In this document: positions 21,840 to 35,463 of the stretch, in pieces | Position numbering within the stretch: the first letter of the stretch is position 1 | Layout: the number at the start of each line of letters is the position of its first letter | Source of the DNA: Pigoraptor vietnamica | Lineage: Eukaryota > Opisthokonta > Filasterea | Reading direction: 5' to 3' | Assembly: GCA_943704525.1 (NCBI GenBank) | Contig: CALSCQ010000599.1 | Location: 1 to 35,463 of the forward strand | Length of the DNA stretch: 35,463 nt | Program-made: the position numbers and the translations under genes | Notes under the pieces: model-generated | What the model was told of the DNA's origin: nothing | Database searches by the model: none | What the model saw: the letters and a program-made list of their open reading frames with translations, nothing else

Positions 21840-24048
21840 TCACCGCCTGCCGTGGACGTGGCCGTGCCCCGAGGGCGCGTGCGTGTCGTGTGCGTTCGAT
21901 GCCGCAGACTGAGCTGCGTCGCTTTCTTTGGTGACACCGCCGTCCTCTTGGCTCTCCAGTTGCCGCGCCCACATGTCTGCGTAAAGCCCCTTTGCTGCGA
22001 GGAGGTCTCTGGAAGACAGATGTGCACGTCAGCGAGTTAAAAGACGAACCCCACGCCGGGCTAAAATACCATAGCCATCATAGGTACACTCGCATAATCC
22101 CATACAGTATTGTGACAAGGTTCGCGATTGACGGACTCGGTGACACCGGAGGGCTCGCCAAGCCAAAAGGGAGCAGCGCGGGGGTTGCAACAATATACAA
22201 CGGGCCCATATACATCACCCACTTGTGCGTGCCCCTCTCCTTGATGAGTCCGTCGTCCAGCACAAGGATCATGTCGGAATTGATGATGGTTGAAAGGCGG
22301 TGCGCAATCACCAGCGTCGTCCTGTTCGCACACACGGCCGCAAGCGCAGCCTGGACAGCCGAGAAGGAACGGCGTGTGAACAATCCGAACGTGTATGCAT
22401 ATGCGGAACGTATGTGCATACAGCACGTGCGCGTGTGTGCGTGTGAGTATGCATCTGTGGAGTGAATGGAGCACGCGCGCGCTCATTGCGTGGACACTGA
22501 TGCACGTGCGCACAACCAACCTGAATATGCCTCTCGGTCTCTCTGCGATGCGCAGCAAGAGAGTCGGTTAGAGCGCACCCGCATACAACGCGCTCACACA
22601 AACACACGCCACAACAGCGTCACGGCCACAACGGCGACACCCACGAGTCCAGCGCGCTTGTTGCCTCATCGAGGAGCACTATTTTGGGCGCCTGTTGAGA
22701 GCGAGAAGAGGAAGCGGGGGAAAGAGAGAGAGAGGGGGGGGGGAGATAAGCGAAGAGGGAAGGGCTCGCCACAGTGTCTCGAAGGAATGGCCAATAGATT
22801 CCAAAAACGTGAAGAATGGCCCAGCATTCCCAATAAACTGACCTTAAGAAGCGTGCGCGCAATGGCCACACGCTGCTTTTCGCCGCCGCTCAAACGAAGT
22901 CCTCGCTCGCCCACCTGCGATGAAAGGAGACCGTTTGCAATGAGAACAAACGATACACTCTTGCCACACGCACTGGCACACCCGATTTCGACCACGCAAC
23001 GCACGCCGCTCACAACTACACCCCACAATGGAAGCACGCGTGCACGCACAAGCGCCACTCTGCCACGCTCTCAAGGAGAGGCACGCTACACAACACGATA
23101 CACCCACGATGGTGTCGTATTTCTCCGGGAACGAGAGGATGCGCTCGTGCATGTTGGCGTTCTCTGCGGCCTTCTCCACCTCCTCGTCCGTTGCGTCCAT
23201 TCGCCCGTAGCGAATGTTGTAGCGAATTGTGTCGTGGAAGAGAACGGTGTCCTGTTCACCGCAAACACAAAAGCACACACGCACGGTTCAGAGGAGCGCA
23301 AGCAGAATGCGGCCAAAGCAGCAAGCGCAGACACGCACACTTCAGAGGAGCGCAAGCAGAATGCGGCCGCAAGCAGCAAGCGCAGACACGCACTACACAC
23401 AGTGCTACACAAGCAACACACCTGCGGCACGACGCCAATGGAGCGGCGAAGGGACGCCTGCGTTACTTCGGAAATGTCGTGCCCGTCGATGATGATTGCG
23501 CCGCTGACCACGTCGTAGAAGCGGAAGAGCAGCCGCATGATTGTGCTGCGAGGGGGAGGGAGGTGGCGGAGGGCGGAGGTGGGCGGAGGTGAGCGGAGGG
23601 CGTGTGAGATTGAAATGCGAAGGGCAATCGGAGGAGAGAGCGGAGCCAACAGGCACACAGTCAATAAGGGACACGTTCAGTAAGAGCAAGAATGTAATAT
23701 GGTGGAAATAGATAACGCCGCAAGCAGATGCAGCTTACACACACCACCACCACCAAACAAAGCGACGCCTGTGCGCCCACCCACCTCTTTCCGCCGCCGG
23801 ATGCGCCGACGAGTGCGAATGTCTTCCCCGGTGGCACAACAAACGAAATGCCGCGCAGGACGGGCTTCTTCACGTCGTAGTGGAAATGGACGTCGCGAAA
23901 CTCAATCTGCCCCTGCGTAACGTCGAGTTCGGGTGCGCCGAGCTTGTCGCACACCTGTGGTCAAGGACAGCGCGTGAGGGCGAGCGATTGTGCGTCCGCA
24001 CGAGAAATTGGGAATGCGTGTGCGTGCGTGAGTGCTTGTGTGTGTGTG

Positions 24049-24086
<38 letters not shown>

Positions 24087-25767
24087 CGTGTGTGTGAGTG
24101 TGGGTGTGTGAGAGTGGGTGTACGTGTATGCGGTGTATTATACGTGCGTGCAAGCATGGGTGAGGTTTGTTTGCAGGAAACGTACCTCTGGCTCCACTTC
24201 AAGCAGCTCGAGCAGGTTTTCGAGATCTGTTAAAGGGGAAGCAAAGTGATTGGACAATGGCCGAAAAATACCGCTATGGTGCGCCATTTCGCATGCGTGC
24301 AAACAAAGGACCACGCACGCACGTGTACAAAAAAAAACACCACTCACCGATGAAATATTGCTGAATCGTCCGGTAATACCTGCGGCAGTCACAGCGGGTG
24401 GGTTGAACACCTAGAGCCCACGCATATCGAACACACAACGCACAGAGCAGCGCACGACAGACGATGGCTCCACTCACGTTCCGAACAACACCTAGAGACC
24501 ATACTCACACAACGCACGGAGTGCTGCGAATACAAAGGAGCGCACTTCAGACGAGAGCTCCACTCACGTTCCAAACCAGTTGAGCGGGGCGTAAAGTTGC
24601 CCAATGTACGACACGAACAGCACGAAGTCGCCGACGTTCATCTCTCCGCGCGACACCTTGTAAGCGCAGAGAAACGAACCCCCCGCGAGCCCGAGTATGA
24701 TGATAACGTTCTGTGTGGCGTTGAGAAAGTTGAGGCTGGCGTTGGCCTGCCACTCCTTCTGCTGGTACTGGACGATCGTGTTCTCAAAGCGCGTCACTTC
24801 GAATGTTTTGCCGTCGTAGTACTGCGGTGAATGCAAGAAGGAGCGGCGTTGGTAAGTGCGAAAGGGACGACAGGGAAAGAAGAGGGAGTGCATGCGTCTA
24901 AGCGTGGAGGAGAAGCCAAGATGGCAGGGAGAGACAAGAGCGCGTGTGGAGGTCAAGGGTGGAGAGGAGAAGCGATTGTGACAGAGACAGCAGAGAGAGC
25001 GTGTGCATGCGGCCAAGGAGAACGGGAGAAGCCCCTAAGACAGCGAGAGAAAAGAGAGTGTGTGCATGAGGGTGGAGGATAATCACATGTGCATGAGGGT
25101 AAACGATAGTCACGTGTGCGTGAGGGTGGAGGACAGTCACCTGCACCGTCTCGAAGTTGAGGAGGGAATCGACGGCCTTTTGTCGGCTGAGATTGTCGAG
25201 TTGGTTCATTTCGCGGCGGAACTTCGTGCTGCGACAAAGCGGACCACATTGTGAGCGAGCTGCACACACATTACCCCCTAAGTCTTAAGCACAACACAAC
25301 GACGCACACAATTAGCGTTACCAGAGACACAGAGAGCACCACGCACGCACACACACACGCACACTCACGCACGCACAAGATACACACTCAGTCACTTACT
25401 CAGACAGGCACACACACGCGCGCACGAACACTAACAGAGCGCATCCCCGCACACCCCACCGCCAGTCCGTTATAGCGATCGTCGAGTAGATGTACAGCAC
25501 CATCGTGGCCATGACAATCGTCGCAAACCACAGGTCGAAAGCGAGCACAAAGAAGAAAATAGCGACGCCAATGTCCGCGAACGTCGGGAGAATGCTGAAC
25601 AGGAGTGTGCTGAGGAGAGTGTCGATCGACGACGTCCCCCGGTCCATCACGCGAAGCACTTCGCCCGTCTTGCGCGCCAAGTGCCACCGGAGAGAGAGAC
25701 TGCACAAAGGCAAAGCATATGAGAGAAGGCGCTCCGACACACACACACACACACACGCACACACATA

Positions 25768-25821
<54 letters not shown>

Positions 25822-27411
25822 CACACACACACACACACACCTCTGCAGGTGGTCGAACAGCTTGACCTGCATCGTGCGCACAGTGTACTGCGACACGCCA
25901 ATCCACAGGTACGACCGCAGCGAGTTGAGCGCGCCCGTGGACCCAATGTTGCCGCCCTGGAGAAAGATCAGTCCCACGTATGCGGCGATGAGACCCGGCG
26001 CAAACGTCGTCGAGTGCGTCAGGTGATCAACGACGCGCTTGTAGGTGACTGCGGAGTAGAGTGGTTCGGTAAGGCAGAGAACAACAATGCGGTCGCAACG
26101 CGAAGGGCAGGATACACGACATATAGTGGGTATAAGTGCGTGTACTTGCGTGTGCATGGGTGGGTAGGAGTGGATTTCTTCTCACTGAGTGTGCATTTGT
26201 TGAGGGCGAAGGTGGCGTATGTGGCTGCGTATCGTGAGTACATGCACACGTTCGACGCGGACACACTCACGCGGCACGAAAATGTTGACGGCGCGGCCCG
26301 CCCCGAGCAGCGCAAAGCACACGAGCACGTTGAACTGCAGCGCGCGGTTCCCCTGGGGCCACAAGTATGGCCATAGTATGCGCACCTTGCGCAAAAACCC
26401 GCGAAACCCTTCCCGCGCTTCCGCTTCGAGCGCCTTCGTCTCATCCGCATCGTCCGCGGGACTGCTCTTTCGCGCCCCTTTGGCGGCGTCCTTCCCCCCG
26501 GATGTCTGAAAAGTGCCGCCGCTCGCCCCCACCGCCTCTTCCACGTCCGTTTCGTCGTCTGCGTTGATGCTCCCGCCCACACGAACGTCGCCCTCGCTTT
26601 GCGCAAGGCGCGAGTACGCTGCCGATCGCGAAAACGGCGAGTGGCCCTTCGTCAAAACGACGCCCGTCACAACAGCGACTGCAAGAGATGCCGCGCGCGC
26701 GACGAGGAGGGCAAAGCGGCCGTTGCTCTCCGGGCCGTTACCAAAAGCGTAACGCGACGATCCGAGGGATGCAAATTCGACGGCAACGCACGCGACCTGC
26801 GCAAACCACATCGCCCACAGCAGAGGCACGAAGTGGAGAATGCGCGCCGAGCGAATGGCCGACAGCGCCGTGGTCCAGCTGAACGTCAGGAGGATGGACC
26901 ACGTGACCTCGTAGGCGTAGAGGTTGTGTTCGCCAAAGGCAACGAGCATCTCGGTAAAGGCGGCGGTCGCAAAGAGGGCAGTCGCTCCCACGTGCGCGTT
27001 GTAGATGCGCGTGCGCTTCTCGTGCAGTGTGCGGCGCCCCCATCGCGATAAGGGCCGGAACTGAGAGGAAGAGGGAACGACGCGTTAATGTCAGCGAGAT
27101 CGCAAAGGTCGCGCTCGCACACGCACGCAACGCAAGCAGGACCGCAAACAAGGATAGATGCACATGCATGCACACGTGCGCACACACGAAGACGGACAGA
27201 TGCATGCATGAGCGCGCGTGCATACGGACTGTGAGCAGTGACTCGAGCATGCGCCGACATGTGATGGCGAAACACACACCATAAGGGCGACGAGGCCCAC
27301 AGCCAGTGCAGTGACGACGCCCGCATTGAGAGTGAAGAGCAAGCACCGCGATGCCCCTCCACCATGCCACGCAGGCACGAAGTAGTCGTCCGGTGCACAG
27401 TAGCGAAGCAT
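21840..27411 (-). CDS. ABCB6: ABCB6/HMT1-type half ABC transporter, complete, 16 exons
   Basis: Exons: 27411-27280, 27060-26271, 26048-25841, 25699-25460, 25228-25141, 24821-24568, 24379-24348, 24226-24186, 23954-23785, 23545-23422, 23251-23108, 22914-22843, 22691-22645, 22542-22521, 22350-22223, 22008-21840. All phases close, giving 886 residues. The N-terminal TMD0 opens [15 protein letters not shown], typical of ABCB6 and yeast/worm HMT1. The six-helix domain includes [26 protein letters not shown] and LNWFGT. The nucleotide-binding domain has Walker A GASGGGKS (645-652), Q-loop VVPQ, signature LSGGE (749-753), Walker B IVLLDE (769-774) and H-loop AHRLSTI (His805). The end, GLYADMW, aligns with GVYADMW of human ABCB6. 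Homologues move porphyrins or metal-thiol conjugates across mitochondrial outer, lysosomal or vacuolar membranes as homodimers. Location here cannot be told. Three exons are only 22, 32 and 41 bases. Confidence 0.96.
23287..23393. repeat. two-copy 54-base tandem repeat in an ABCB6-type intron
   Basis: TTCAGAGGAGCGCAAGCAGA begins at 23287 and again at 23341. The copies are nearly identical across the unit (AATGCGGCC, GCAAGCGCAGACACGCAC). It lies in the intron between exons 23545-23422 and 23251-23108. Confidence 0.9.
24015..24120. repeat. degenerate (GT)n microsatellite in an ABCB6-type intron
   Basis: GT repeat with GC and GA interruptions, in the intron between exons 24226-24186 and 23954-23785. 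Read on the gene strand it is (AC)n. Confidence 0.9.
24405..24577 (-). repeat. intronic tandem duplication copying the 5' splice site
   Basis: Two copies of a unit of about 80-90 bases. ACACCTAGAG lies near 24407 and 24488, and CTCCACTCACGTTCC near 24469 and 24559. On the gene strand the latter is GGAAC|GTGAGTGGAG, the real exon-intron junction (24568/24567). A second intact copy of that junction therefore sits inside the intron at about 24478/24477. Confidence 0.85.
25737..25840. repeat. (AC)n microsatellite reaching the 5' splice site
   Basis: About 104 bases of AC repeat with few interruptions. On the gene strand the exon ends CTGCAGAG and the intron begins directly as GTGTGTGTG, so the donor site is the first repeat unit. 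It nearly fills the 141-base intron. Confidence 0.95.
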
Positions 27412-28000
27412 TGTTTAGGGAGAGAAACGGAGCGATGGTTGGTTGGGGTGACGTGGACGGTGACAGCACACGCCATCGGCTGACTATTAATGAGATGGGA
27501 GAAGAAAAAACAAAGGGCGTGTGTCTCTCGCGCGTGAATGCGTGCATGTGCATGCGTGTGCGTGCAAACGTGTTTGTGTGTGTGTGTGCGTGCGAGAGCG
27601 TGTCGCGAGGCAAGATTGGTTGATCTGTTCGTTGAGGATTGTGTCACCGGAAAGTGGAGTATTGTTTCTATTTACACACTTAATAGATTCTATTTATGGT
27701 TCGTATGTCACCTTTTACATGGTATTTCCTATTAATAGAGGCGATTTATTCTAATAATAACTGGGAGTTGCGTTGAATAGGGTTCGCTATGGGAGGAAAG
27801 GGGCTATGGGTAAACGAAGGGTTGGGTCTGTCACGCAGCCTCGAGAGCACGTGGTCTAATGCAACGTTCATGTCAGTCCCTAACGTTCATGCTTGCGGTG
27901 CTGCTTCAACCGAGTGCTCGGCAGTGCCATTGCGAACAAGAGAGAGCCCTAAGACTGAGAATGGACGCAGTGATCATGGCGAACGTAACAGTGCGCTCCT
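27412..28000. other. upstream region of the ABCB6-type gene
   Basis: Lies between the ABCB6-type ATG and the sepiapterin reductase stop, both on the minus strand. It holds a GT-rich patch (about 27535-27602) and an AT-rich block (about 27650-27775, with TTAATAG, TATTTAT and TTATTCTAATAATAA), the most AT-rich stretch in this half of the window. It could supply the reductase poly(A) region and the transporter promoter. No exon is seen. Confidence 0.55.
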
Positions 28001-28388
28001 TCAATTCGGTCGCACGTCATAGTAGTCCACGTGCTTCCCAGACTCGAATGTGTTGGCGCAGAGAAGGCCCACGAGAGCACTTGCCGAGTCTTCGGCCGAC
28101 AGGAGTTTACCCTGCATGCCAGGGACACGCACTGTTACTGTGTGTGTGTGTGTGTGTGGTGTGTGTGTGTGTGTATGTATGTGTGTGTGTGTGCGTGTGC
28201 GTGTGACAGTAACCAGAGAACCGACGCACGAGAGACGGACGACAATTAGAGTTCACGGCACTCACGTTTTTGTGCATTTCAGAGTACATCTCGCGCTGAT
28301 CCTTCTCGACGATTGTCTCGCGCACTTGCCGTTGCATTTCCGTGTCGAGTGGTCCCGGGGCGTAGTTCAAGGTCCTCACGGCACTCTT
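28001..28388 (-). CDS. SPR: sepiapterin reductase, last two exons only
   Basis: Exons 28388-28266 (41 codons) and 28111-28001 (36 codons plus stop) join in phase 0. The text LNYAPGPLDTEMQ aligns with LNYAPGPLDTDMQ of animal sepiapterin reductase, and SGKHVDYYD with SGAHVDFYD near its C-terminus. Sepiapterin reductase is a short-chain dehydrogenase that makes tetrahydrobiopterin with NADPH. The cofactor-binding N-terminus and the catalytic Tyr-Lys region (about 185 residues) are absent: upstream on this strand there is only a microsatellite and then the SPX-ankyrin gene. The piece is an intact 3' end of a truncated or misjoined gene. Confidence 0.88.
28141..28204. repeat. (GT)n microsatellite in the sepiapterin reductase intron
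   Basis: GT repeat with GGTG and GTAT interruptions, inside the intron between the two reductase exons (28265-28112). Confidence 0.93.
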
Positions 28389-28403
28389 CTGCGCGCGTGT
28401 CGT

Positions 28404-28450
28404 GTGAGTGGTGTGTGTGTGCGCGTGCGTGCGTGCGCGCGCGCGCCGGG

Positions 28451-28488
<38 letters not shown>

Positions 28489-28509
28489 GTGTGTGGGTGT
28501 GTGTGTGGG

Positions 28510-28548
<39 letters not shown>

Positions 28549-28565
28549 ATGAGCGCGTGCGTGTA

Positions 28566-28597
<32 letters not shown>

Positions 28598-28603
28598 GGG
28601 GGG
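28404..28603. repeat. (GT)n/(GC)n block ending in a run of 23 G
   Basis: About 175 bases of GT and GC dinucleotides, then G at 28581-28603. It fills most of the gap (28389-28720) between the reductase fragment and the truncated SPX-ankyrin gene. It is a type of sequence where assemblies commonly join or collapse wrongly. Confidence 0.95.
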
Positions 28604-28720
28604 AGTGATAGGCGAGGAACGCGAGTGCCCAGCACAGAGAACGGGTCTGAAATGCCGCGGAATGCGACAGTGCGAACGAGCCCAAACGAGCAAAGAATGA
28701 AGCTCCCCTGCGACCCATAC

Positions 28721-32094
<3,374 letters not shown>

Positions 32095-32388
32095 GGGTGC
32101 GACTGCAATGCCCGCGAGAGGTGACAAACACTCGGGAAAGATTCACGCATGCATGGGCAGCACACACATGCACTTTAGCGCACACGTGTAACACACGAGG
32201 GGGATATGAGATGCTTGTTGCTAGAAAGGACGATGAACGGACCAAGGCAGAGCAGAGGCACACGCGGACGCGCACACCACTCTCGGAAAGATGCGACGCA
32301 AAGCAAGCCCAATTAATTCGCCACTTTGGGAAAGACGCAGCCGCGCGTTGCACGTGCACACAGGAGCGCAACACACACACGCGCACGT

Positions 32389-32419
<31 letters not shown>

Positions 32420-32776
32420 CTACACTACACACACACACACACACACACTCGCGCACCATTCACGGACTCGCCAAGCCCGCACATGGCGTCCAAAATTGGA
32501 CATTGGCGCGTGTTTGTTGCGACAGGCACGCTCGGAATGCTCCACTTCCCTCACCGACACTCACGTGAGCGAGGGCGATCGCCGTGCGCTGGGCGAGAAG
32601 GCCTTTGCAGCGCTACTGCAGCGCATGGCCTCCACAGTCTCTGGTCGTTTGCCGGCAAGAGGCACGCGTGAGAGAAGCGAGTTGGATTTCGTGGAAGTAA
32701 AAGTGATGTCGTAGCCAGTGTTACCTCTGGCCAACGCAATTTGCCGAGAATACCAAGACGAGAACGAGGTCTGTGT

Positions 32777-32814
<38 letters not shown>

Positions 32815-32892
32815 CTTCTTCTTTTTTCTCGGCGCAACCACAGGGACTGCTTCGACAGCACAACAGCACCGTTGTGTGAAACGCCTCTCGCC
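32095..32892. other. divergent spacer with (AC)n and a 33-T run
   Basis: Separates the SPX-ankyrin start (-) from the protease pseudogene (+), so it may hold both promoters. It contains an (AC)n block (about 32371-32448) and T at 32778-32810 followed by CTT repeats. I see no supported exon. Confidence 0.6.
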
Positions 32893-34728
32893 ATGAGCGC
32901 GCCACCGCTACGTTCCACGGCACCGTCGCCGGATGCAGCATCTCCCGCTCGACCACGTCGTCGAGTACCGGGCGCCGTTGCTCTCTCCATCGGAGTCGTT
33001 CATTCCTTTGGATTGCGCCGCTTTGTTTGTGCCCGTCGAACCCGCGCATGTTTCAGACGCCGCTCGAACGCGCCTCGGCCGTCTGCGTGCGTCGGCCGCA
33101 GCACCACACGTCGCGATGGCAACAACTGACCGTCGGCCACTGCGACTCGCTCTCGTCGAACCCTGCGAGCGAGCTCAGCGGCAAGCGCCTTGTCGCAACG
33201 ATGGCGGCCTGCTTCGATGTACGTCCGAACGACGTTGTCCTCGTGCTCATCGCCCTTCTCACGACGTATGCCGCGCAGTAAAACGTGGACCTCGAGAGCG
33301 CCGCGCACGTCCTTGCAGAGTGCGTGGAGGGCGCCAGTTGCGATGAAATCCATCTGTCATTCGAAGCGGACGGCACAGGCGCGATCGTGCATCCGCCATC
33401 CCAGGACATCGAGCCCCTGTATGACGACCGGTCGCTCCCGGATGTCGTGTCGTGGCCAAGCTGCTGGCCGTGGCGAAGACGCGATGGCGACGGAGCGGCG
33501 CATGCAGCGCATTATCGATATGATCGCACCGTACATTGAGCGCGTGCATCCAAACGCGCGGTTGCTGCGACCGTCGGGGACTCGAGTGCGCGGGTCGCCG
33601 GCAGAGAACGTGCTCGTGTGCCACGTGAACCGCAAGGGACATGTTCCGCACGACGGTCGCCTCTTGCCAGTCGCCCCCGCCTTCGACGGGCACGTGTATC
33701 GGTTCGATGTGCGGAGTGGGGCCGACTTCGAGGACGCGATGCACGCCGACGCCCCTGTCCCTTATCCTCGGGGCAGGCTCTCAGCCGATCTTTATCGGAT
33801 GTGGCATTCGCGCGCCCAGCGCTCACGGCACCGGCTCGATGGGCGCCGGCGTTCAGTTTCGTGCGGGGACTGCGTATGCTCCTCACTGTCAGCTCGCTCG
33901 GGAGACGATGTCGAAGGGGGTGCAGGGCGACTACGGCGGCCGGGCGTTGATGCTGACGTGCGCGCACGTGGTTGAGGGGCCTGGCACGGCATTGGACACG
34001 CGCGAGGAATGTGTCATGCACTGCAGACGATTATCTGAAGTTCAGACGTTATTGGCGTTGCGATTGATGTCGTCCATAATGTTGTTGACGTCCCCTCCCT
34101 CTCGACTGTCGAGCGCTTCCGGCGAGGGAAAGTTGCCGGTTCAGCATCGACGCCGCGCTCGTTTGCATTGGCGTGCCGTCCGCGGCGCTCGCAAGATGCC
34201 TTCCGTCCGGTGTACGAGGTGCCCGAGCTAGATGCGCACAATGGATGGCTGCCCCTTCGCGTGTTGACGGAGAAATTTCGGGGCGGTTTGCCGTCGCCGC
34301 GGGGCGTCGTTCCCATGCGCGAAGCACTGATGCCCACGGCGGCCGAGAGTGAGCGCGAGTACTTCAAAATGGGCTACAGCACGAACCTCACCGCAATGCG
34401 TCGCTTGCCGCTGTCGACTGCCTTCGTCGACGGCGAGGACTACGTCCCCGCTCCTGCTAGCGAGGGGTCTGCCGTGGGCGTCAAGTTTTTGCAGTATTAA
34501 CTCTGACGGATCTTTTTTTCGAAGCCTGAGGAACGCAGGGTCCACGTGGATTCGAGCCTGCCGGGCGATTCCGGGGCGACCGTGTTCGACGCCGACGGAC
34601 GGGTACTCGGCACGATAGTGGCCGGCGCAAGGCACAACAACCGCAAGCTGACCTATCCAGTTACGCCAATGTGTGTTCTCAAGGACGTCTTGCACATCTC
34701 TCCATGTGATGTGCGACGTGAAGAATAA
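32893..34728 (+). pseudogene. degraded trypsin-like (PA clan) serine protease gene
   Basis: The three catalytic motifs occur in order but in different frames. LTCAHVVEG (His) is near 33955. IDAALVCIGVP (Asp) is near 34145. LPGDSGATVFDADG (Ser) is near 34560, followed by RVLGTIVAG and PVTPMCVLKDVL to a stop at 34728. Other protein-like stretches in changing frames precede them: HLPLDHVVEYRAPLL near 32940, DLESAAHVLAECVEG near 33290, MQRIIDMIAPYIERVHPN near 33505. In-frame stops lie at 33281 and 34498, and at least five frame changes are needed. I found no introns that explain them. The motif spacing is larger than in secreted trypsins, so this is a larger cytosolic or unusual protease. A current gene with many base errors is the alternative. 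Confidence 0.65.
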
Positions 34729-35126
34729 ACAAGTTATGCTGCGGCGCTGTCCGTGCAACTTTCCGGCGACGTCGTAGTGTCCCCGTGCGGACCCTGCTTG
34801 CGTTGGTAGGAGGAGTGGGCGACGCGCTAGCAGTGGAAGCAAACCGCCCGCCAGATGAAACTGTAACAAAGCGAAGGGTTCTGATTGGCGCGGGAAACCC
34901 CCACCCCTCATGCACCGACTCGCCACGCAAGCACCCATGGATGGATACCATTCGCACAAAAGCGCACGACACGCGACAATGTCAGCAAACGCACACACTC
35001 TCTGGGTCAAGCGAAGCCAACGGAACGGCGTCGTGAGAGTCGGCTTCTTTGTACGGGGGAGTGAGAGGACGATTGACGTCTCGCGGGAGCCCGATTGCGG
35101 CGCGCAGGGCAGTCGCCCTCACCGAC
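34729..35126. other. upstream region of ARFRP1
   Basis: Between the protease pseudogene end and the ARFRP1 start codon, both on the plus strand. Moderately GC-rich, no exon, no repeat of note. An upstream in-frame stretch from 35049 (not preceded by family-like residues) is taken as 5' leader. Confidence 0.5.
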
Positions 35127-35219
35127 ATGTTCACTCTGTTTTCGGGGCTGTGGGAGTACGTCTTCCGAAAGGACGAGTATTACGTGCTCATCCTTGGGTT
35201 GGACAATGCCGGCAAGACG
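35127..35219 (+). CDS. ARFRP1: ARFRP1 small GTPase, first coding exon (cut by window end)
   Basis: The 31 codons from ATG 35127 (GACATGT) read MFTLFSGLWEYVFRKDEYY followed by VLILGLDNAGKT. Human ARFRP1 begins MYTLLSGLYKYMFQKDEYC and has ILILGLDNAGKT at the same place. GLDNAGKT is the P-loop that binds the GTP phosphates. ARFRP1 (yeast Arl3p) acts at the trans-Golgi, is N-acetylated rather than myristoylated, and recruits Arl1 and its golgins. The exon stops in phase 0 right after GKT, and the intron starts GTGTGTGC and becomes a GT microsatellite that runs to the window end. The rest of the gene lies outside. Confidence 0.95.
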
Positions 35220-35350
35220 GTGTGTGCTATGCTCTGCTGTGTGTGTGTGTGTGTGTGTGAGTGTGTGCGTGTGTGTGTATGTGTCTGTGCGCATGCCTGT
35301 GTGCGTGCGTTGTGATAAGTGCATGCGCGCGCGTGTGTGTATTTGTCTGT

Positions 35351-35463
<113 letters not shown>

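Noticed and set aside
32778-32810. 33-T run as the poly(A) tail of a minus-strand retroposed copy
   Set aside because: No minus-strand coding or LINE/SINE-like sequence ends there, no target duplication was seen, and the adjacent pseudogene is on the plus strand.

Overview
The window reads as nuclear DNA of a GC-rich, intron-bearing eukaryote, most likely a protist. Evidence: canonical GT-AG introns whose phases close exactly over 16, 13 and 7 exons; eukaryote-only genes (an ARFRP1 small GTPase, an ABCB6-type half transporter, an SMP/C1 tether, a sepiapterin reductase fragment, an SPX-ankyrin protein); and dense (GT)n/(AC)n/(GA)n microsatellites, many inside introns and even at 5' splice sites. 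I cannot name the species. No rRNA, tRNA, CRISPR array or operon was seen.

Layout. 122-2249 (-): a secreted protein with one intron, family not recognised. 3120-7804 (-): an intronless STAND-type protein with an ADP-ribosyltransferase domain, a NACHT NTPase, a pentapeptide stretch and 14 WD40 repeats, broken by one apparent single-base frameshift in repeat 12. 8.3-13.1 kb (-): a secreted or cell-surface leucine-rich-repeat protein in which each LRR is one phase-2 exon, followed by an EGF-type exon. This stretch is poorer in GC and lacks microsatellites. 13.1-16.1 kb: no resolvable gene, one MITE-like foldback, one long (AC)n block. 16154-18876 (+): a PDZD8-like lipid-transfer tether (membrane anchor, SMP, C2-like, C1, coiled coil). 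19692-21518 (-): a seven-exon gene of unknown family. 21840-27411 (-): a complete 16-exon ABCB6/HMT1-type transporter of 886 residues. 28001-28388 (-): only the last two exons of a sepiapterin reductase. 28721-32094 (-): an SPX-ankyrin-C2-like protein of the GDE1/PHO81 type that stops just where its phosphodiesterase domain should begin. 32893-34728 (+): a degraded trypsin-like protease. 35127-35219 (+): first coding exon of ARFRP1, cut by the window end.

The housekeeping genes concern membranes and organelles (porphyrin/metal export, lipid transfer at contact sites, Golgi traffic, phosphate/phospholipid sensing), but nothing shows joint regulation. The two genes most suggestive of self/non-self recognition are neighbours at 3-13 kb: the ART-NACHT-WD40 protein and the LRR-EGF protein. 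The most important caution is the junction at 28.4-28.7 kb, where two truncated genes meet across a (GT)n plus 23-G run. It may be an assembly join or a real gene fusion.
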